Below, piece by piece: positions 28,927 to 37,876 of a stretch of 64,000 bases of DNA. This DNA is from Rhodobacteraceae bacterium 63075 (GTDB taxonomy: Bacteria; Pseudomonadota; Alphaproteobacteria; Rhodobacterales; Rhodobacteraceae): contig QVMW01000001.1 of NCBI GenBank assembly GCA_003417655.1, positions 62,001 to 126,000 of the forward strand, in the 5' to 3' direction. The position numbers and the translations under genes were made by a program. The notes under the pieces were generated by a model that worked only from the letters and a program-made list of their open reading frames with translations, had not been told where the DNA came from and made no database searches. The stretch's first letter is position 1, and every line of letters starts with the position of its first letter.

Positions 28927-29910
28927 TTGGAGAAGATACTGGTCACGGGCGGCGCGGGCTATATCGGCTCGCACGCCTGCAAGGCCCTCAAGGCCGCAGG
29001 GTTCATTCCCGTCACCTTCGACAATCTCGCGACCGGCTGGAAGGACGCCGTGAAATTCGGCCCCTTCGAGGAGGGCGACCTGCTCGACCGCGCACGGCTG
29101 GACGAGGTCTTCGCGGCACACGCGCCCGTTGCCGTGATGCATTTCGCCGCGCTCAGCCAGGTGGGCGAGAGCATGCAGGTGCCCGGCAAGTACTGGCGCG
29201 TGAATGTCGGCGGCTCGCTCAACCTGATCGAGGCGGCGGCGGAGGCGGGCTGCAAACATTTCGTCTTCAGCTCGACCTGCGCGACCTATGGCGACCAGGA
29301 CAACGTGGTGCTCGACGAAGACAGCGCCCAGCGCCCGATCAACGCCTATGGCGCGAGCAAACGCGCCATCGAGGACATGCTGCATGATTTCGGCGCGTCG
29401 GCGGGGCTGGAAAGCGTGATCTTCCGCTATTTCAATGTCGCCGGGGCGGACCGTGACGCCGAAGTCGGCGAGTTTCACCGGCCGGAGACACATCTCGTCC
29501 CGCTGATCCTCGACGCGATCGACGGCAAGCGCGATGCCTTGACGATCTTCGGGACGGATTACGACACGCCCGATGGCACCTGCATCCGCGATTATGTCCA
29601 TGTCTGCGATCTCGTCGATGCGCATCTGCTTGGCCTGACCTGGCTGCGCGCGGGCAAGGGCAGCCGCGTGTTCAACCTTGGAACAGGCGAGGGCTTTTCC
29701 GTGCGCGAGGTCATGAACCGGGCCGCCGAGGTCACGGGCCGCGAAGTTCCGACGCAGGAAGGCGCAAGGCGCGCCGGCGATTGCACGAAGCTCGTCTCGG
29801 GCTCGGTGAGGGCGGAAAGGGAGCTGGGCTGGACGCCGCGCCGCTCCACGCTCGAACACATGGTTGCCGATGCCTGGAAATGGCACCAATCTGGGCATTA
29901 TGAAAAGTGA
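28927..29910 (+). CDS. galE: UDP-glucose 4-epimerase
   Basis: Short-chain dehydrogenase-type epimerase of 327 residues that interconverts UDP-glucose and UDP-galactose with bound NAD. The Rossmann motif is VTGGAGYIGSHACKAL (about 6-21). The active-site region is SSTCATYGD and NAYGASKRAIEDML, giving Tyr-x3-Lys. The substrate region RYFNVAGAD and the DGTCIRDYVHVCDL motif are canonical. The start is TTG at 28927, preceded by GGGGCGGAG. Together with GalU it would supply UDP-galactose to the glycosyltransferases that follow. Confidence 0.95.
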   Translation: MEKILVTGGAGYIGSHACKALKAAGFIPVTFDNLATGWKDAVKFGPFEEGDLLDRARLDEVFAAHAPVAVMHFAALSQVGESMQVPGKYWRVNVGGSLNLIEAAAEAGCKHFVFSSTCATYGDQDNVVLDEDSAQRPINAYGASKRAIEDMLHDFGASAGLESVIFRYFNVAGADRDAEVGEFHRPETHLVPLILDAIDGKRDALTIFGTDYDTPDGTCIRDYVHVCDLVDAHLLGLTWLRAGKGSRVFNLGTGEGFSVREVMNRAAEVTGREVPTQEGARRAGDCTKLVSGSVRAERELGWTPRRSTLEHMVADAWKWHQSGHYEK

Positions 29911-31135
29911 CCCGCCTCCAGCCCGTCTCCTTGACCTCTCGCGGCTCGTAAGCCGCGCCGGGCGCAAGCCGACCGGGATCGACCGCGTCGAACGCGCCTA
30001 TCTGGACGCGCTCCTCGCCTCCGATGTTCCGGCCTTTGGGCTCGTGCGCACGCCGCTCGGCTTCCTGCTGCTGGACGAGGCGGGGCTCGAAGGGCTGGCC
30101 GCACGCCTTGACGGCAAGACCTCCTGGGGCGAGGCCTCCCGGCTCATGAGCGTGTTTCACAGCATCGAAGCGGGCCATCAGCGCGCGCTGTCCGATGCGC
30201 GGCGGCTGGCCAAGGCCCGCGCGACCCGACGCCTGCTCGGCCGGATGCTGAAGCGGCACCTGCCCGCTGGCAGCACCTACCTGAATGTCGGTCACACCAA
30301 CCTGACCGATTTTGTCACCACGGGGGTGAAGGCGGTCCCCGGTGCGACGATCACCGTGATGGTCCATGACACGATCCCGCTCGATTTTCCGCAATACCAA
30401 AGGCCGGAGGCTCCATCGCGCTTCAGGCTCTTTCTGAAGCGCGTCGCGGAGCGGGCCAATCTCGTCATCTATAACTCGGCCGCGACGAAAGCCGATGCGG
30501 AACGGCACATGGAGGCATTCGGGCGCTGCCCCGAGGGGCTTGTCGCGCATCTCGGCGTGGAGCTGCCGGAGGCGCAAGCCGGGGCGCTGCCCAGGGGCTT
30601 GCCGCCAAAGGGGCCTTATTTCGTGACGGTCGGCACGATCGAGGGCCGCAAGAACCATGCCTTTCTCCTCTCGCTCTGGGAGCAGATGGAAAAACAGACG
30701 CCGCCGCAGGACATGCCCGCCCTGATCTTCATCGGCGCGCGCGGCTGGGCGAACGAGGAGTTCTTCTTCCGGTTCGATCACTCGCGGCTCAAGTCCCAGT
30801 TCATCCACGAGGTGAACGGGCTGGACGACAGCGCCATGGCCGCGCTTCTGGACGGCGCCTCGGGCGCGCTCTTTCCGAGCCTTGCTGAAGGCTATGGCCT
30901 TCCCGTCTTCGAAGCGCTCGCGCGCGGCGTGCCGGTGATCTGCCCCGAACTGCCGGTTTACAGGGAAGTCGCGGGGGATATTCCCGTTTACGCAAGCATC
31001 AATGACAGCTATCTTTGGATCCGAAGAATAATGGCGTTGGCGCAGAGCGGCGGAGCAGGACAAGGCAAGGGCGAAAACGAGTTCAGGCCCCCGAAATGGG
31101 CGGCTCATTTCAACCTCGTATTAAGCCGGACTTGA
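29900..31135 (+). CDS. family 4-type glycosyltransferase (GT-B fold)
   Basis: 411-residue retaining glycosyltransferase. The N-terminal half starts LDLSRLVSRAGRKPTGIDRV and has ITVMVHDTIPLDFPQYQRPE followed by ANLVIYNSAATKADAERH. The C-terminal half has the GT4 signature: YFVTVGTIEGRKNHAFLL (about 248-265), then GALFPSLAEGYGLPVFEALA (about 328-347), the E-x7-E nucleotide-sugar site. Donor and acceptor are unknown; the GTxxxRKN element is shared with mannosyl- and rhamnosyltransferases. The start overlaps the end of galE by 11 bases, so it is coupled to UDP-galactose synthesis. Confidence 0.87.
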   Translation: MKSDPPPARLLDLSRLVSRAGRKPTGIDRVERAYLDALLASDVPAFGLVRTPLGFLLLDEAGLEGLAARLDGKTSWGEASRLMSVFHSIEAGHQRALSDARRLAKARATRRLLGRMLKRHLPAGSTYLNVGHTNLTDFVTTGVKAVPGATITVMVHDTIPLDFPQYQRPEAPSRFRLFLKRVAERANLVIYNSAATKADAERHMEAFGRCPEGLVAHLGVELPEAQAGALPRGLPPKGPYFVTVGTIEGRKNHAFLLSLWEQMEKQTPPQDMPALIFIGARGWANEEFFFRFDHSRLKSQFIHEVNGLDDSAMAALLDGASGALFPSLAEGYGLPVFEALARGVPVICPELPVYREVAGDIPVYASINDSYLWIRRIMALAQSGGAGQGKGENEFRPPKWAAHFNLVLSRT

Positions 31136-31183
31136 CTAGGCTGCGCCGAAAAACGCGACAAGAATATTGAACCGGGGTAGTAT

Positions 31184-32194
31184 TTGGGCCTTGTGCAATC
31201 ATACAGGCTGAGGCTTCAGCGCAAGCGATGGCGCATCCGGGCGATCCGGAAGCGTCGCGAGCTCAAATCCATGTCGGACAATACCGCGAAGATCGGCTCG
31301 GAAGACATCCTTCTCTTCTCGACCCAGCGCAACGAGCGTATCCGCCTGCCCTATTTCCTGAAGTATTACCGCGAGATAGGTGTCGATCACTTCTTCATCG
31401 TCGACAATGACAGCGACGACGGCGCGCTCGAATATCTCATGGAGCAGCCGGATGTCTCGGTCTGGCACACGGCGCGAAGCTACAAGCGTTCAAGGTTCGG
31501 TGTCGATTGGCTCAACTGGCTCCAGATGAAATACGCCCATGAGCATTGGTGCCTCGTGGTCGACCCGGATGAATTCTTCATATACCCGTTCTGTGACACG
31601 CGGCCCGTCAGGGCGCTGACCGACTGGCTCGATGCCAGCTCGATCAAGAGCTTTTCGGCCATGCTGCTCGATATGTATCCCAAGGGGCGGATCGACGCGC
31701 AGCCCTATCGCGAAGGGCAGAACCCCCTCGAGATCACCAGCTGGTTCGACAGCGGCAACTACATGATCGAGAAGAACGGCAAGTTCGGCAACCTGTGGAT
31801 CCAGGGCGGTCCGCGCGCCCGCACCTTCTTCAAGGAAAAGCCCGGGAAGGCCCCCGCGCTCAACAAGATCCCGCTGGTCAAGTGGGACAGGCGCTATGCC
31901 TATGTCAGCTCGACGCATATGCTCCTGCCGCGCGGGCTCAACCTCGTCTATGACGAATGGGGCGGCGAGAAGGCGAGCGGCGTCCTGTTGCACACGAAGT
32001 TTCTCGACACGTTCACGGCCAAGGCCGCCGAAGAGCTCGAGCGCGGCCAGCACTACGCCGCCAGCGTGGAATACAAGGCCTATGCCGATACCCTGAAGGA
32101 TGATCCGGACCTCTGGTGCAAGTGGAGCGAAAAATACATCAACTGGCGGCAGCTCGAGATTCTCGGCCTCATGTCGAAGGGGAACTGGGCATGA
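31184..32194 (+). CDS. family 2-like glycosyltransferase (Glyco_tranf_2_4 type)
   Basis: 336-residue protein with a basic N-terminus (RLRLQRKRWRIRAIRKRREL) and a compact glycosyltransferase core: STQRNERIRLPYFLKYYREI, FFIVDNDSDDGALEYL and VVDPDEFFIYPFCD (about 125), whose Asp-x-Asp pair should bind the metal and sugar nucleotide. HMLLPRGLNLV and the C-terminal DPDLWCKWSEKYINW are further conserved-looking blocks. The class is often found in marine Rhodobacterales polysaccharide loci; the sugar is not predictable. The start is TTG at 31184 with GGGG upstream; GTG at 31193 is an alternative. ATGA overlap with the next gene. Confidence 0.82.
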   Translation: MGLVQSYRLRLQRKRWRIRAIRKRRELKSMSDNTAKIGSEDILLFSTQRNERIRLPYFLKYYREIGVDHFFIVDNDSDDGALEYLMEQPDVSVWHTARSYKRSRFGVDWLNWLQMKYAHEHWCLVVDPDEFFIYPFCDTRPVRALTDWLDASSIKSFSAMLLDMYPKGRIDAQPYREGQNPLEITSWFDSGNYMIEKNGKFGNLWIQGGPRARTFFKEKPGKAPALNKIPLVKWDRRYAYVSSTHMLLPRGLNLVYDEWGGEKASGVLLHTKFLDTFTAKAAEELERGQHYAASVEYKAYADTLKDDPDLWCKWSEKYINWRQLEILGLMSKGNWA

Positions 32195-33891
32195 GCAGCA
32201 TGGGCGTCATCATGCTGGTGCACACGGCCTTCGGCCGCGCCGAGCAACTGGCCCGGCACTGGAGCGCCGCGGGATGCCCTGTCGTGATCCATGTCGACAA
32301 GGCCGTCCCGAAGAAGACATTCAATGCCTTCAAGCTCGCCCTGGCTGATCTGGACAACCTGCATTTCTCGAAGCGGCACCGCTGCGAATGGGGCACATGG
32401 GGGATCGTCGCCGCGACGCAGGATGCCAGCGAGCTGATGCTGGAGCGGTTTCCCGAGGTGCGCCATGTCTATCTCGCCAGCGGCTCCTGCCTGCCGCTGA
32501 GGCCAGTGCAGGAGCTGGTCGACTATCTCGAGGAGCGGCCCAACACCGATTTCATCGAAAGCGCGACGACCTCGGATGTCCCCTGGACGGTCGGGGGGCT
32601 CGACGAGGAGCGCTTCACCCTGCGCTTCCCCTTCAGCTGGAAGCGCCACCGCAAGCTCTTTGACCGCTATGTCGCGCTGCAACGCCGCCTGCGGTTCAAG
32701 CGCAAGATGCCAAACGGGATCGTGCCACACATGGGCAGCCAGTGGTGGTGCCTGACACGGCAGACGCTTTCGGGCATCCTCGAAGACCCGGAGCGCAAGC
32801 GCTATGACCGCTTTTTCAAGCGCGTCTGGATTCCCGATGAGAGCTATTTCCAGACGCTCGCACGGCAGCGCGCGCAGGTGATCGAAAGCCGCTCGCTGAC
32901 GCTGTCGAAGTTCGATTTCCAGGGCAAACCGCATATCTTCTACGATGACCACTTGCAGCTTCTCAAACGGTCCGACTGTTTCGTCGCGCGCAAGATCTGG
33001 CCCTATGCCAACAGGCTCTACGATGTCTTCCTGAGCGCGCGCGAGGGCGCGGCCAACCCGACAGAGCCGAACCCCGGCAAGATCGACCGCATCTTCGCCA
33101 AGGCCGTGGACCGCAGGACACGCGGCCGCGCTGGCCTCTACATGCACAGCCGCTTTCCCAACCACGGCTGGGAGAACGGGACGACATCGGGGCAGTATTC
33201 CGTCCTGCAAGGGTTTTCGGACCTGTTCGAGGATTTCGAAAGCTGGTTCGCCAAGGCGACCGGGGCAAATGTGCACGGCCATCTCTTCGCGGCGGACCGC
33301 GTGGAATATGCCAAGGACCAGTCCGTCATCAACGGCGCCCTGAGCGATAGCGCCGAGATCCGTGACTACAACCCGCGCGCCTTTCTCACCAGCCTGATCT
33401 GGAACACCCGCGGCGAGCGGCAGTGCTTCCAGTTTGGCCCGGCAGACAACCAGGAGCTGGGCTGGTTCATCGCGCAGGACCCGAACGCGCAGATTTCGGT
33501 CATCAGCGGGGCATGGGCCGTGCCGCTCTTCCGGTCGAACCGGAATTTCCACGAGCTGCGTAAGGAAGCGGCGAAGCTTCAGAGGATCGAGAGCGAATTT
33601 CTCGATGTGCTGCGCTCGCCGCACGCAAAGGCGCGTATCAGGATCTGGACCATGGCGGATTTCATCGAGAACCCGATGGAGCACATGCAGACGATCATCG
33701 ACGAGATCGGCTTCAAATCTCTTCGCAGGCTCGCGGAAGCCCCGAAGATGAACGATCTGACAGGTTTCGGCCAGTTCCTTCAGAACCTCAAGAACGAGGG
33801 GATGCACCCTTATCTCATGGGTGATTTCCCCGTGGTCGGGAACCTCACGGGCCAGCCGCAACCCTCCCCCAAACCCTATCTTGTCAGATGA
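32191..33891 (+). CDS. core-2/I-branching-type glycosyltransferase with unassigned C-terminal domain
   Basis: 566-residue two-part protein. The N-terminal 270 residues resemble the GT14 core-2/I-branching enzyme and xylosyltransferase family: MLVHTAFGRAEQLARHWSAA, VVIHVDKAVPKKTF, VYLASGSCLPLRPVQELVDY, the GSQWWCLTR signature and the IPDESYFQTL catalytic Glu region (about 215). The C-terminal 280 residues (from about 310, LYMHSRFPNHGWENGTTSGQ) form a second domain. I do not recognise its activity; it may correspond to a Rhodobacterales-specific domain of unknown function. The lack of any membrane segment suggests action on the cytoplasmic face. It is preceded by an ATGA overlap and followed four bases later by the sulfotransferase gene. 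Confidence 0.8.
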   Translation: MSSMGVIMLVHTAFGRAEQLARHWSAAGCPVVIHVDKAVPKKTFNAFKLALADLDNLHFSKRHRCEWGTWGIVAATQDASELMLERFPEVRHVYLASGSCLPLRPVQELVDYLEERPNTDFIESATTSDVPWTVGGLDEERFTLRFPFSWKRHRKLFDRYVALQRRLRFKRKMPNGIVPHMGSQWWCLTRQTLSGILEDPERKRYDRFFKRVWIPDESYFQTLARQRAQVIESRSLTLSKFDFQGKPHIFYDDHLQLLKRSDCFVARKIWPYANRLYDVFLSAREGAANPTEPNPGKIDRIFAKAVDRRTRGRAGLYMHSRFPNHGWENGTTSGQYSVLQGFSDLFEDFESWFAKATGANVHGHLFAADRVEYAKDQSVINGALSDSAEIRDYNPRAFLTSLIWNTRGERQCFQFGPADNQELGWFIAQDPNAQISVISGAWAVPLFRSNRNFHELRKEAAKLQRIESEFLDVLRSPHAKARIRIWTMADFIENPMEHMQTIIDEIGFKSLRRLAEAPKMNDLTGFGQFLQNLKNEGMHPYLMGDFPVVGNLTGQPQPSPKPYLVR

Positions 33892-33895
33892 CCCC

Positions 33896-35323
33896 ATGAG
33901 CAAGCGCTTTGACTATTTCGTCGTTTTCGCAGAGATGCGCACGGGCTCCAACTTCCTTGAAGCCAATCTCAACAGCTTTCCCGGGCTGAGCTGCCTCGGG
34001 GAGGCCTTCAACCCGCATTTCATCGGCTATCCCAACCGCGAGGACTGCCTCGGCATCTCCGAGGAAGAGCGCAACCGCGACCCTCATGTTCTTCTGAGCG
34101 CGGTCCGGAATGCTCAGGGCATGGCGGGCTTTCGCTATTTCCATGACCACGAGCCGCGCGTTCTCAAGGCAATTCTCGAAGATGAACGCTGTGCCAAGAT
34201 CATTCTCACGCGGAACCCGGCGGAAAGCTATGTGAGCTGGAAGATTGCCCAGGCCACGGGACAATGGAAGCTGACCAACGTCAAGAAGCGCAAGGACGCC
34301 AAGGCGGTGTTCGACGCGGGCGAGTTTCGCGCCCATCTCGAAGCGCTTCAGGGCTTCCAGCTGACGCTGATGAAAGCCCTGCAAACGACGGGGCAGACAG
34401 CCTTCTATGTCGCCTATGAGGACTTGCAGGATGTCGAGGTGATGAACGGGCTGGCGAAGTTTCTCGAGCAGCCCGACAGGCTCGAACGGCTCGACAAGAA
34501 CCTCAAGCGACAGAACCCGGAGCCGCTTTCCGCAAAGGTCGAGAATTTCGAGGAGATGGAAGCGGCGCTTGCGAAGATCGACCATTTCGATCTGGGGCGC
34601 ACGCCCAACTTCGAGCCGCGCAAGGGCGCTGCCGTTCCCGGCTATGTCGCCTGCGCAAAGACGCCTCTTCTCTTCCTGCCTGTCCGCTCATCGCCTGATG
34701 CCGAGATACGCGCGTGGATGGCGGCGCTCGACGGGGTGGACGAAAGCGCGCTGCAAACCGGTTTCAAACAGAAGACGCTGCGCCAGTGGATGCGTGCCAA
34801 CAAGGGGCATCGCAGCTTCAGCGTGCTGCGTCACCCGGCTCCGCGCGCGCACCGCGCCTTCTGCGACAAGATCCTGAACAAGGGGCCGGGCGCTTTCACC
34901 GAGATCAGACGGACGCTCCGCAGGGTGCACAAGCTCCCCATTCCGGGCGAGGCACCGGACGAGCGCTGGAGCCGGAACGATCATCGCGAAGCGTTCCTCG
35001 CGTTCCTCGATTTCGTGAAGGCGAATGTCTCGGGCCAGACAGCCGTGCGCGCTGATGCGGCATGGGGCACACAGGCAGGCATCCTGCAAGGCATGGGAAA
35101 TTTCGCGCTGCCTGATTTCGTCCTGCGCGAAGACGAGCTCGAGGCCTATCTGCCCGCGCTGGCGATGCAGGTCGGTGTCGATACGCATGTCTCGCCGCCC
35201 GAACCGCCCGCGGAGACACCTTTCTCGCTGGCCGAGATCTATGATGAAGAGGTGGAAGCGCGCGTGGCCGAGGCCTACCAGCGCGATTACCTGATTTTCG
35301 GTTTCGGACCCTGGAGGCGCTAG
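33896..35323 (+). CDS. two-domain sulfotransferase
   Basis: 475-residue protein that appears to join two sulfotransferase-like domains. Domain 1 (about 1-240) looks like the Stf0 type: VVFAEMRTGSNFLEANLNSF holds the 5'-phosphosulfate loop (RTGSNFL) of the PAPS site, and IILTRNPAESYVSWKIA is the 3'-phosphate-binding block. Domain 2 (about 255-475) keeps only a 3'-phosphate-like block, SFSVLRHPAPRAHRAFCDKI, of the sulfotransferase family 2 type, and lacks a clear P-loop, so it may be inactive or structural. PAPS would be the donor; the acceptor is probably the glycan made by the neighbouring enzymes. The stop overlaps the convergent ptsN stop by four bases. Confidence 0.83.
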   Translation: MSKRFDYFVVFAEMRTGSNFLEANLNSFPGLSCLGEAFNPHFIGYPNREDCLGISEEERNRDPHVLLSAVRNAQGMAGFRYFHDHEPRVLKAILEDERCAKIILTRNPAESYVSWKIAQATGQWKLTNVKKRKDAKAVFDAGEFRAHLEALQGFQLTLMKALQTTGQTAFYVAYEDLQDVEVMNGLAKFLEQPDRLERLDKNLKRQNPEPLSAKVENFEEMEAALAKIDHFDLGRTPNFEPRKGAAVPGYVACAKTPLLFLPVRSSPDAEIRAWMAALDGVDESALQTGFKQKTLRQWMRANKGHRSFSVLRHPAPRAHRAFCDKILNKGPGAFTEIRRTLRRVHKLPIPGEAPDERWSRNDHREAFLAFLDFVKANVSGQTAVRADAAWGTQAGILQGMGNFALPDFVLREDELEAYLPALAMQVGVDTHVSPPEPPAETPFSLAEIYDEEVEARVAEAYQRDYLIFGFGPWRR

Positions 35324-35784
35324 GCCACCTGGGCGGCGAGATCTTCCGTGATGATGGTATAGATCGTGGAGGCGTTCTTGTTGGCTCTCAGCTTGACGCA
35401 GCGGGCCGTATCGCGCAGCGCGCGAGAGACCCGCGCCAGGGCCTTGAGATGTTCGACGCCGGCATCTTCAGGCGCAAATAGCGCAAAGGCGAGGTCAACG
35501 GGCTGCTTGTCGATGGCCCTGAAATCGACCGGGCGATCCAGCACGACGAAGACACCGACGACATCCTCAAGCCCGGCAAGGCGCGCATGCGGCAAGGCAA
35601 CACCGTTGCCTACACCCGTCGGGCCGAGATTCTCGCGGTCCTGAAGCGCATTGCCCGCCGTTTGGGCGTCGATACCGTATGCGCTGGAGGCCGTATCGGC
35701 GATATCCTGCAAGAGCCGCTTCTTGCTTGAAGCGGCTGACAGGACCCGAACGGCCTCGGGCCGTAGAATGGAGGACATTTCCAT
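35320..35784 (-). CDS. ptsN: nitrogen regulatory EIIA protein PtsN
   Basis: EIIA-Ntr, the terminal phosphoacceptor of the nitrogen-related phosphotransferase system. It regulates rather than transports; in other bacteria it affects potassium transport, stringent response and sigma factors. The 154-residue protein begins MEMSSILRPEAV. It has GPTGVGNGVALPHARLAGLE, whose His (about 67) is phosphorylated, and FALFAPEDAGVEHLKALARV. ATG at 35784 fits homologues, but AGGAG is 11 bases away, slightly long. It follows hpf at a distance of 43 bases on the same strand. Confidence 0.94.
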   Translation of the reverse strand: MEMSSILRPEAVRVLSAASSKKRLLQDIADTASSAYGIDAQTAGNALQDRENLGPTGVGNGVALPHARLAGLEDVVGVFVVLDRPVDFRAIDKQPVDLAFALFAPEDAGVEHLKALARVSRALRDTARCVKLRANKNASTIYTIITEDLAAQVA

Positions 35785-35827
35785 TGGTCTCACTGCTCCT
35801 TGAGACAACCAGATGGAAGCTCAACCG

Positions 35828-36397
35828 TTATTGCGCCGGGTCGATCCAGCCGATGTTTCCGTCATCACGACGATACACGACGTTGAGCCCGTCTTTTCCC
35901 TCGTTCCGGAAGATAAGCACCGGGGAGCCCGCAAGCTCCATCTGCATGACCGCTTCACCAACCGAGAGCGAAGGAATCTTCGATTCCATTTCGGCGATGA
36001 TAATGGGCTGCAGCGTATCGGGCTCTGATTCTCCCTCGTCTTGGTCTGACGCGAGGATATATGTCGAAGCTCCGAAGACTTCAACCGGTTCAGCGCGCTC
36101 CTTGTGATGGTCCTTCAACCGGCGCTTATACCGCCTGAGTTGTTTCTCCATCTTGTCGCAGCAGCCGTCGAATGCGGCATAGATTTCATTGGCATGCGCC
36201 TTGGCTGACGCAGTGAGACCGGTGGAGAGATGCACGGTTGCTTCGCAGATGAATTCGTGACCGCTCCTGGAGAATACGATGTTCGCATCCGTGGGACGCT
36301 CGGCATATTTCTCCACGGCTGAGCCGAGCTCCTCTTCGACATGTGTGCGCAGGGCCGACCCGACATCAATCTGCTTTCCGCTGATTTGGTAGAGCAT
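35828..36397 (-). CDS. hpf: long-form ribosome hibernation promoting factor
   Basis: Binds the 30S decoding channel and promotes inactive 100S ribosome dimers in stationary phase. At 189 residues it is the long form: an N-terminal HPF/RaiA domain (LYQISGKQIDVGSALRTHVE to about 105, with AHANEIYAAFDGCCDKMEKQ), a linker, and the C-terminal dimerisation domain (IIIAEMESKIPSLSVGEAVM, then DDGNIGWIDPAQ). AGGAG lies six bases before ATG. A 17-base palindrome lies in its leader and a candidate promoter about 170-200 bases upstream. ptsN follows. This is the usual hpf-ptsN pair, but without rpoN before it. Confidence 0.95.
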   Translation of the reverse strand: MLYQISGKQIDVGSALRTHVEEELGSAVEKYAERPTDANIVFSRSGHEFICEATVHLSTGLTASAKAHANEIYAAFDGCCDKMEKQLRRYKRRLKDHHKERAEPVEVFGASTYILASDQDEGESEPDTLQPIIIAEMESKIPSLSVGEAVMQMELAGSPVLIFRNEGKDGLNVVYRRDDGNIGWIDPAQ

Positions 36398-36416
36398 CTC
36401 TTCTCCTTTTCTTATC

Positions 36417-36433
36417 GCGACAAGGCTTGTCGC
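36417..36433. promoter_or_regulatory. 17-base palindrome in hpf leader
   Basis: GCGACAAG-G-CTTGTCGC is a perfect inverted repeat with one central base, 20 bases upstream of the hpf start codon. It may be a protein operator; as RNA, the one-base centre would make only a shortened hairpin near the ribosome-binding site. Confidence 0.45.
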
Positions 36434-36564
36434 AGCGCCGCTCAGGCTCCGCAATCAAACCACTATCTTATTGAGATATGGCAAAATTCCAGCTTGCCTA
36501 GAGCCACTGCACGAAATGCAGAAAGCTAAAGCGGTCATACAGCTATTTTGAAATGCCATGCTTT

Positions 36565-36594
36565 ATTTGAGGCGACGGAGGCGGGGCTTGTCAA
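36565..36594 (-). promoter_or_regulatory. candidate sigma-70 promoter of hpf
   Basis: On the minus strand a perfect TTGACA (36594-36589) precedes TCAAAT (36570-36565) by 18 bases. It is in the 235-base gap between lptB and hpf, giving a leader of about 160 bases. No -24/-12 sigma-54 motif was noticed here. Confidence 0.4.
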
Positions 36595-36632
36595 CTGAAA
36601 CAACCATTTGACAGCGCGGAATATCCGAAGAA

Positions 36633-37400
36633 TCAGGAAATGCGAAAACTGTCACCGAGATAGACGCGGCGGACGTTCTCGTTCTCGACAACTTCATCGG
36701 CCGTACCGGACATGAGCACCGTCCCGTCATGCAGAATATAAGCGCGATCGACAATCTCCAGGGTTTCGCGGACATTGTGATCGGTGATGAGAACGCCGAT
36801 TCCACGCTTCTTGAGATCAGCGACCAACGTGCGGATATCCCCAACCGAGATGGGATCGACCCCGGCGAAGGGCTCGTCGAGCAGGAGATACTTCGGCTCG
36901 GCAGCAAGGCAACGGGCGATCTCCACGCGCCGCCGCTCTCCGCCGGAAAGGGCGAGGGCCGGGGCGCGGCGCAGATGCTCGATGCTGAATTCGGAAAGCA
37001 GTTCTTCGAGCTTCTTGGAGCGTTTGCGCCTGTTGGGTTCGACCACTTCGAGGACGGCGGCGATATTGTCTTCGACGGAAAGCCCCCGGAAGATCGACAT
37101 TTCCTGCGGAAGGTAGCCGATCCCCAGCCGCGCGCGGCGATACATCGGCAGATCGGTCGCGTCGGTTCCGTCGATCAGGACGCGCCCGCCCTCGGCCTGG
37201 ACGAGCCCGGCGATGGCATAGAAGGTCGTCGTCTTGCCCGAGCCATTGGGACCGAGCAGGGCGACGACCTCGCCGCGCTTCAGATCGAGCGAGACATCGC
37301 GGATGACCGGCCTGCGCTTGTAGCTCTTGCGCAGGTTGCGGACTTCCAGCCCGCGGGCGCTCTCGGCGAGCGTGAGATTCGGGGTATCAGTTGTCGCCAT
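36633..37400 (-). CDS. lptB: LPS export ABC transporter ATPase LptB
   Basis: ATPase that powers extraction of lipopolysaccharide from the inner membrane with LptFG. The 255-residue protein has Walker [12 protein letters not shown], the Q-loop YLPQEMSIF, the ABC signature [15 protein letters not shown], Walker [14 protein letters not shown] and the switch histidine in [11 protein letters not shown]. The LptB-specific [20 protein letters not shown] is intact. ATG at 37400 overlaps the end of lptA by 14 bases. The order lptC-lptA-lptB on one strand is standard. The outer-membrane and membrane partners LptD/LptF/LptG lie elsewhere. Confidence 0.97.
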   Translation of the reverse strand: MATTDTPNLTLAESARGLEVRNLRKSYKRRPVIRDVSLDLKRGEVVALLGPNGSGKTTTFYAIAGLVQAEGGRVLIDGTDATDLPMYRRARLGIGYLPQEMSIFRGLSVEDNIAAVLEVVEPNRRKRSKKLEELLSEFSIEHLRRAPALALSGGERRRVEIARCLAAEPKYLLLDEPFAGVDPISVGDIRTLVADLKKRGIGVLITDHNVRETLEIVDRAYILHDGTVLMSGTADEVVENENVRRVYLGDSFRIS

Positions 37401-37872
37401 TGAGCACCGTCTTGACGCGGCCTTCCATCCTGGCGGTCCCTGCCTGCGTATCCACGCGCATGCTGTCTGCCGTGATGGCCGTCGGACCCTGTACCAGGAG
37501 AACATCGCCGGTGAGCACGATCAGGCCGGAATTGATGTCATACTCCGCATTCTGAGCTTCTGCCGCATCCTCGCCGCTGACCAGTGTAACATCTCCCGAG
37601 GCCTGCAAGCTCGCGATCTGCTCGCGGTCCTGGGAGTAAACCACGTTGACCGACGCGGCTGAGAGGCGCATGGCCCCCTGCCCGATGAGGACATTGCCTG
37701 TCAGAGTTGCCGTTCCCGTTTTCTGGTTGATCGCCATGTTGTCTGCGGAGATCTCGACCGGGGCGGCGCTGTCCTGGCGGATATTGCCGAAGGCGATGCT
37801 GGCCCCCTGGGAGAACACCGGGGCCGCAAGCAGCACACTGAGCGCAATTACAATCGGAAATCTCAAACGCAA
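37387..37872 (-). CDS. lptA: periplasmic LPS-transport bridge protein LptA
   Basis: LptA polymerises into the beta-jellyroll bridge that carries LPS across the periplasm. The 161-residue protein has a Sec signal peptide ([20 protein letters not shown], cleavage near FSQ). The OstA-like repeats [34 protein letters not shown] and [20 protein letters not shown] follow. It starts four bases after lptC and runs into lptB. Confidence 0.93.
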   Translation of the reverse strand: MRLRFPIVIALSVLLAAPVFSQGASIAFGNIRQDSAAPVEISADNMAINQKTGTATLTGNVLIGQGAMRLSAASVNVVYSQDREQIASLQASGDVTLVSGEDAAEAQNAEYDINSGLIVLTGDVLLVQGPTAITADSMRVDTQAGTARMEGRVKTVLNGDN

Positions 37873-37876
37873 TGAT

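Noticed and set aside
36398..36632. A remnant of rpoN between lptB and hpf
   Set aside because: The gap is too short and no frame reads like any RpoN region; it was only noted as the place where the gene is missing.
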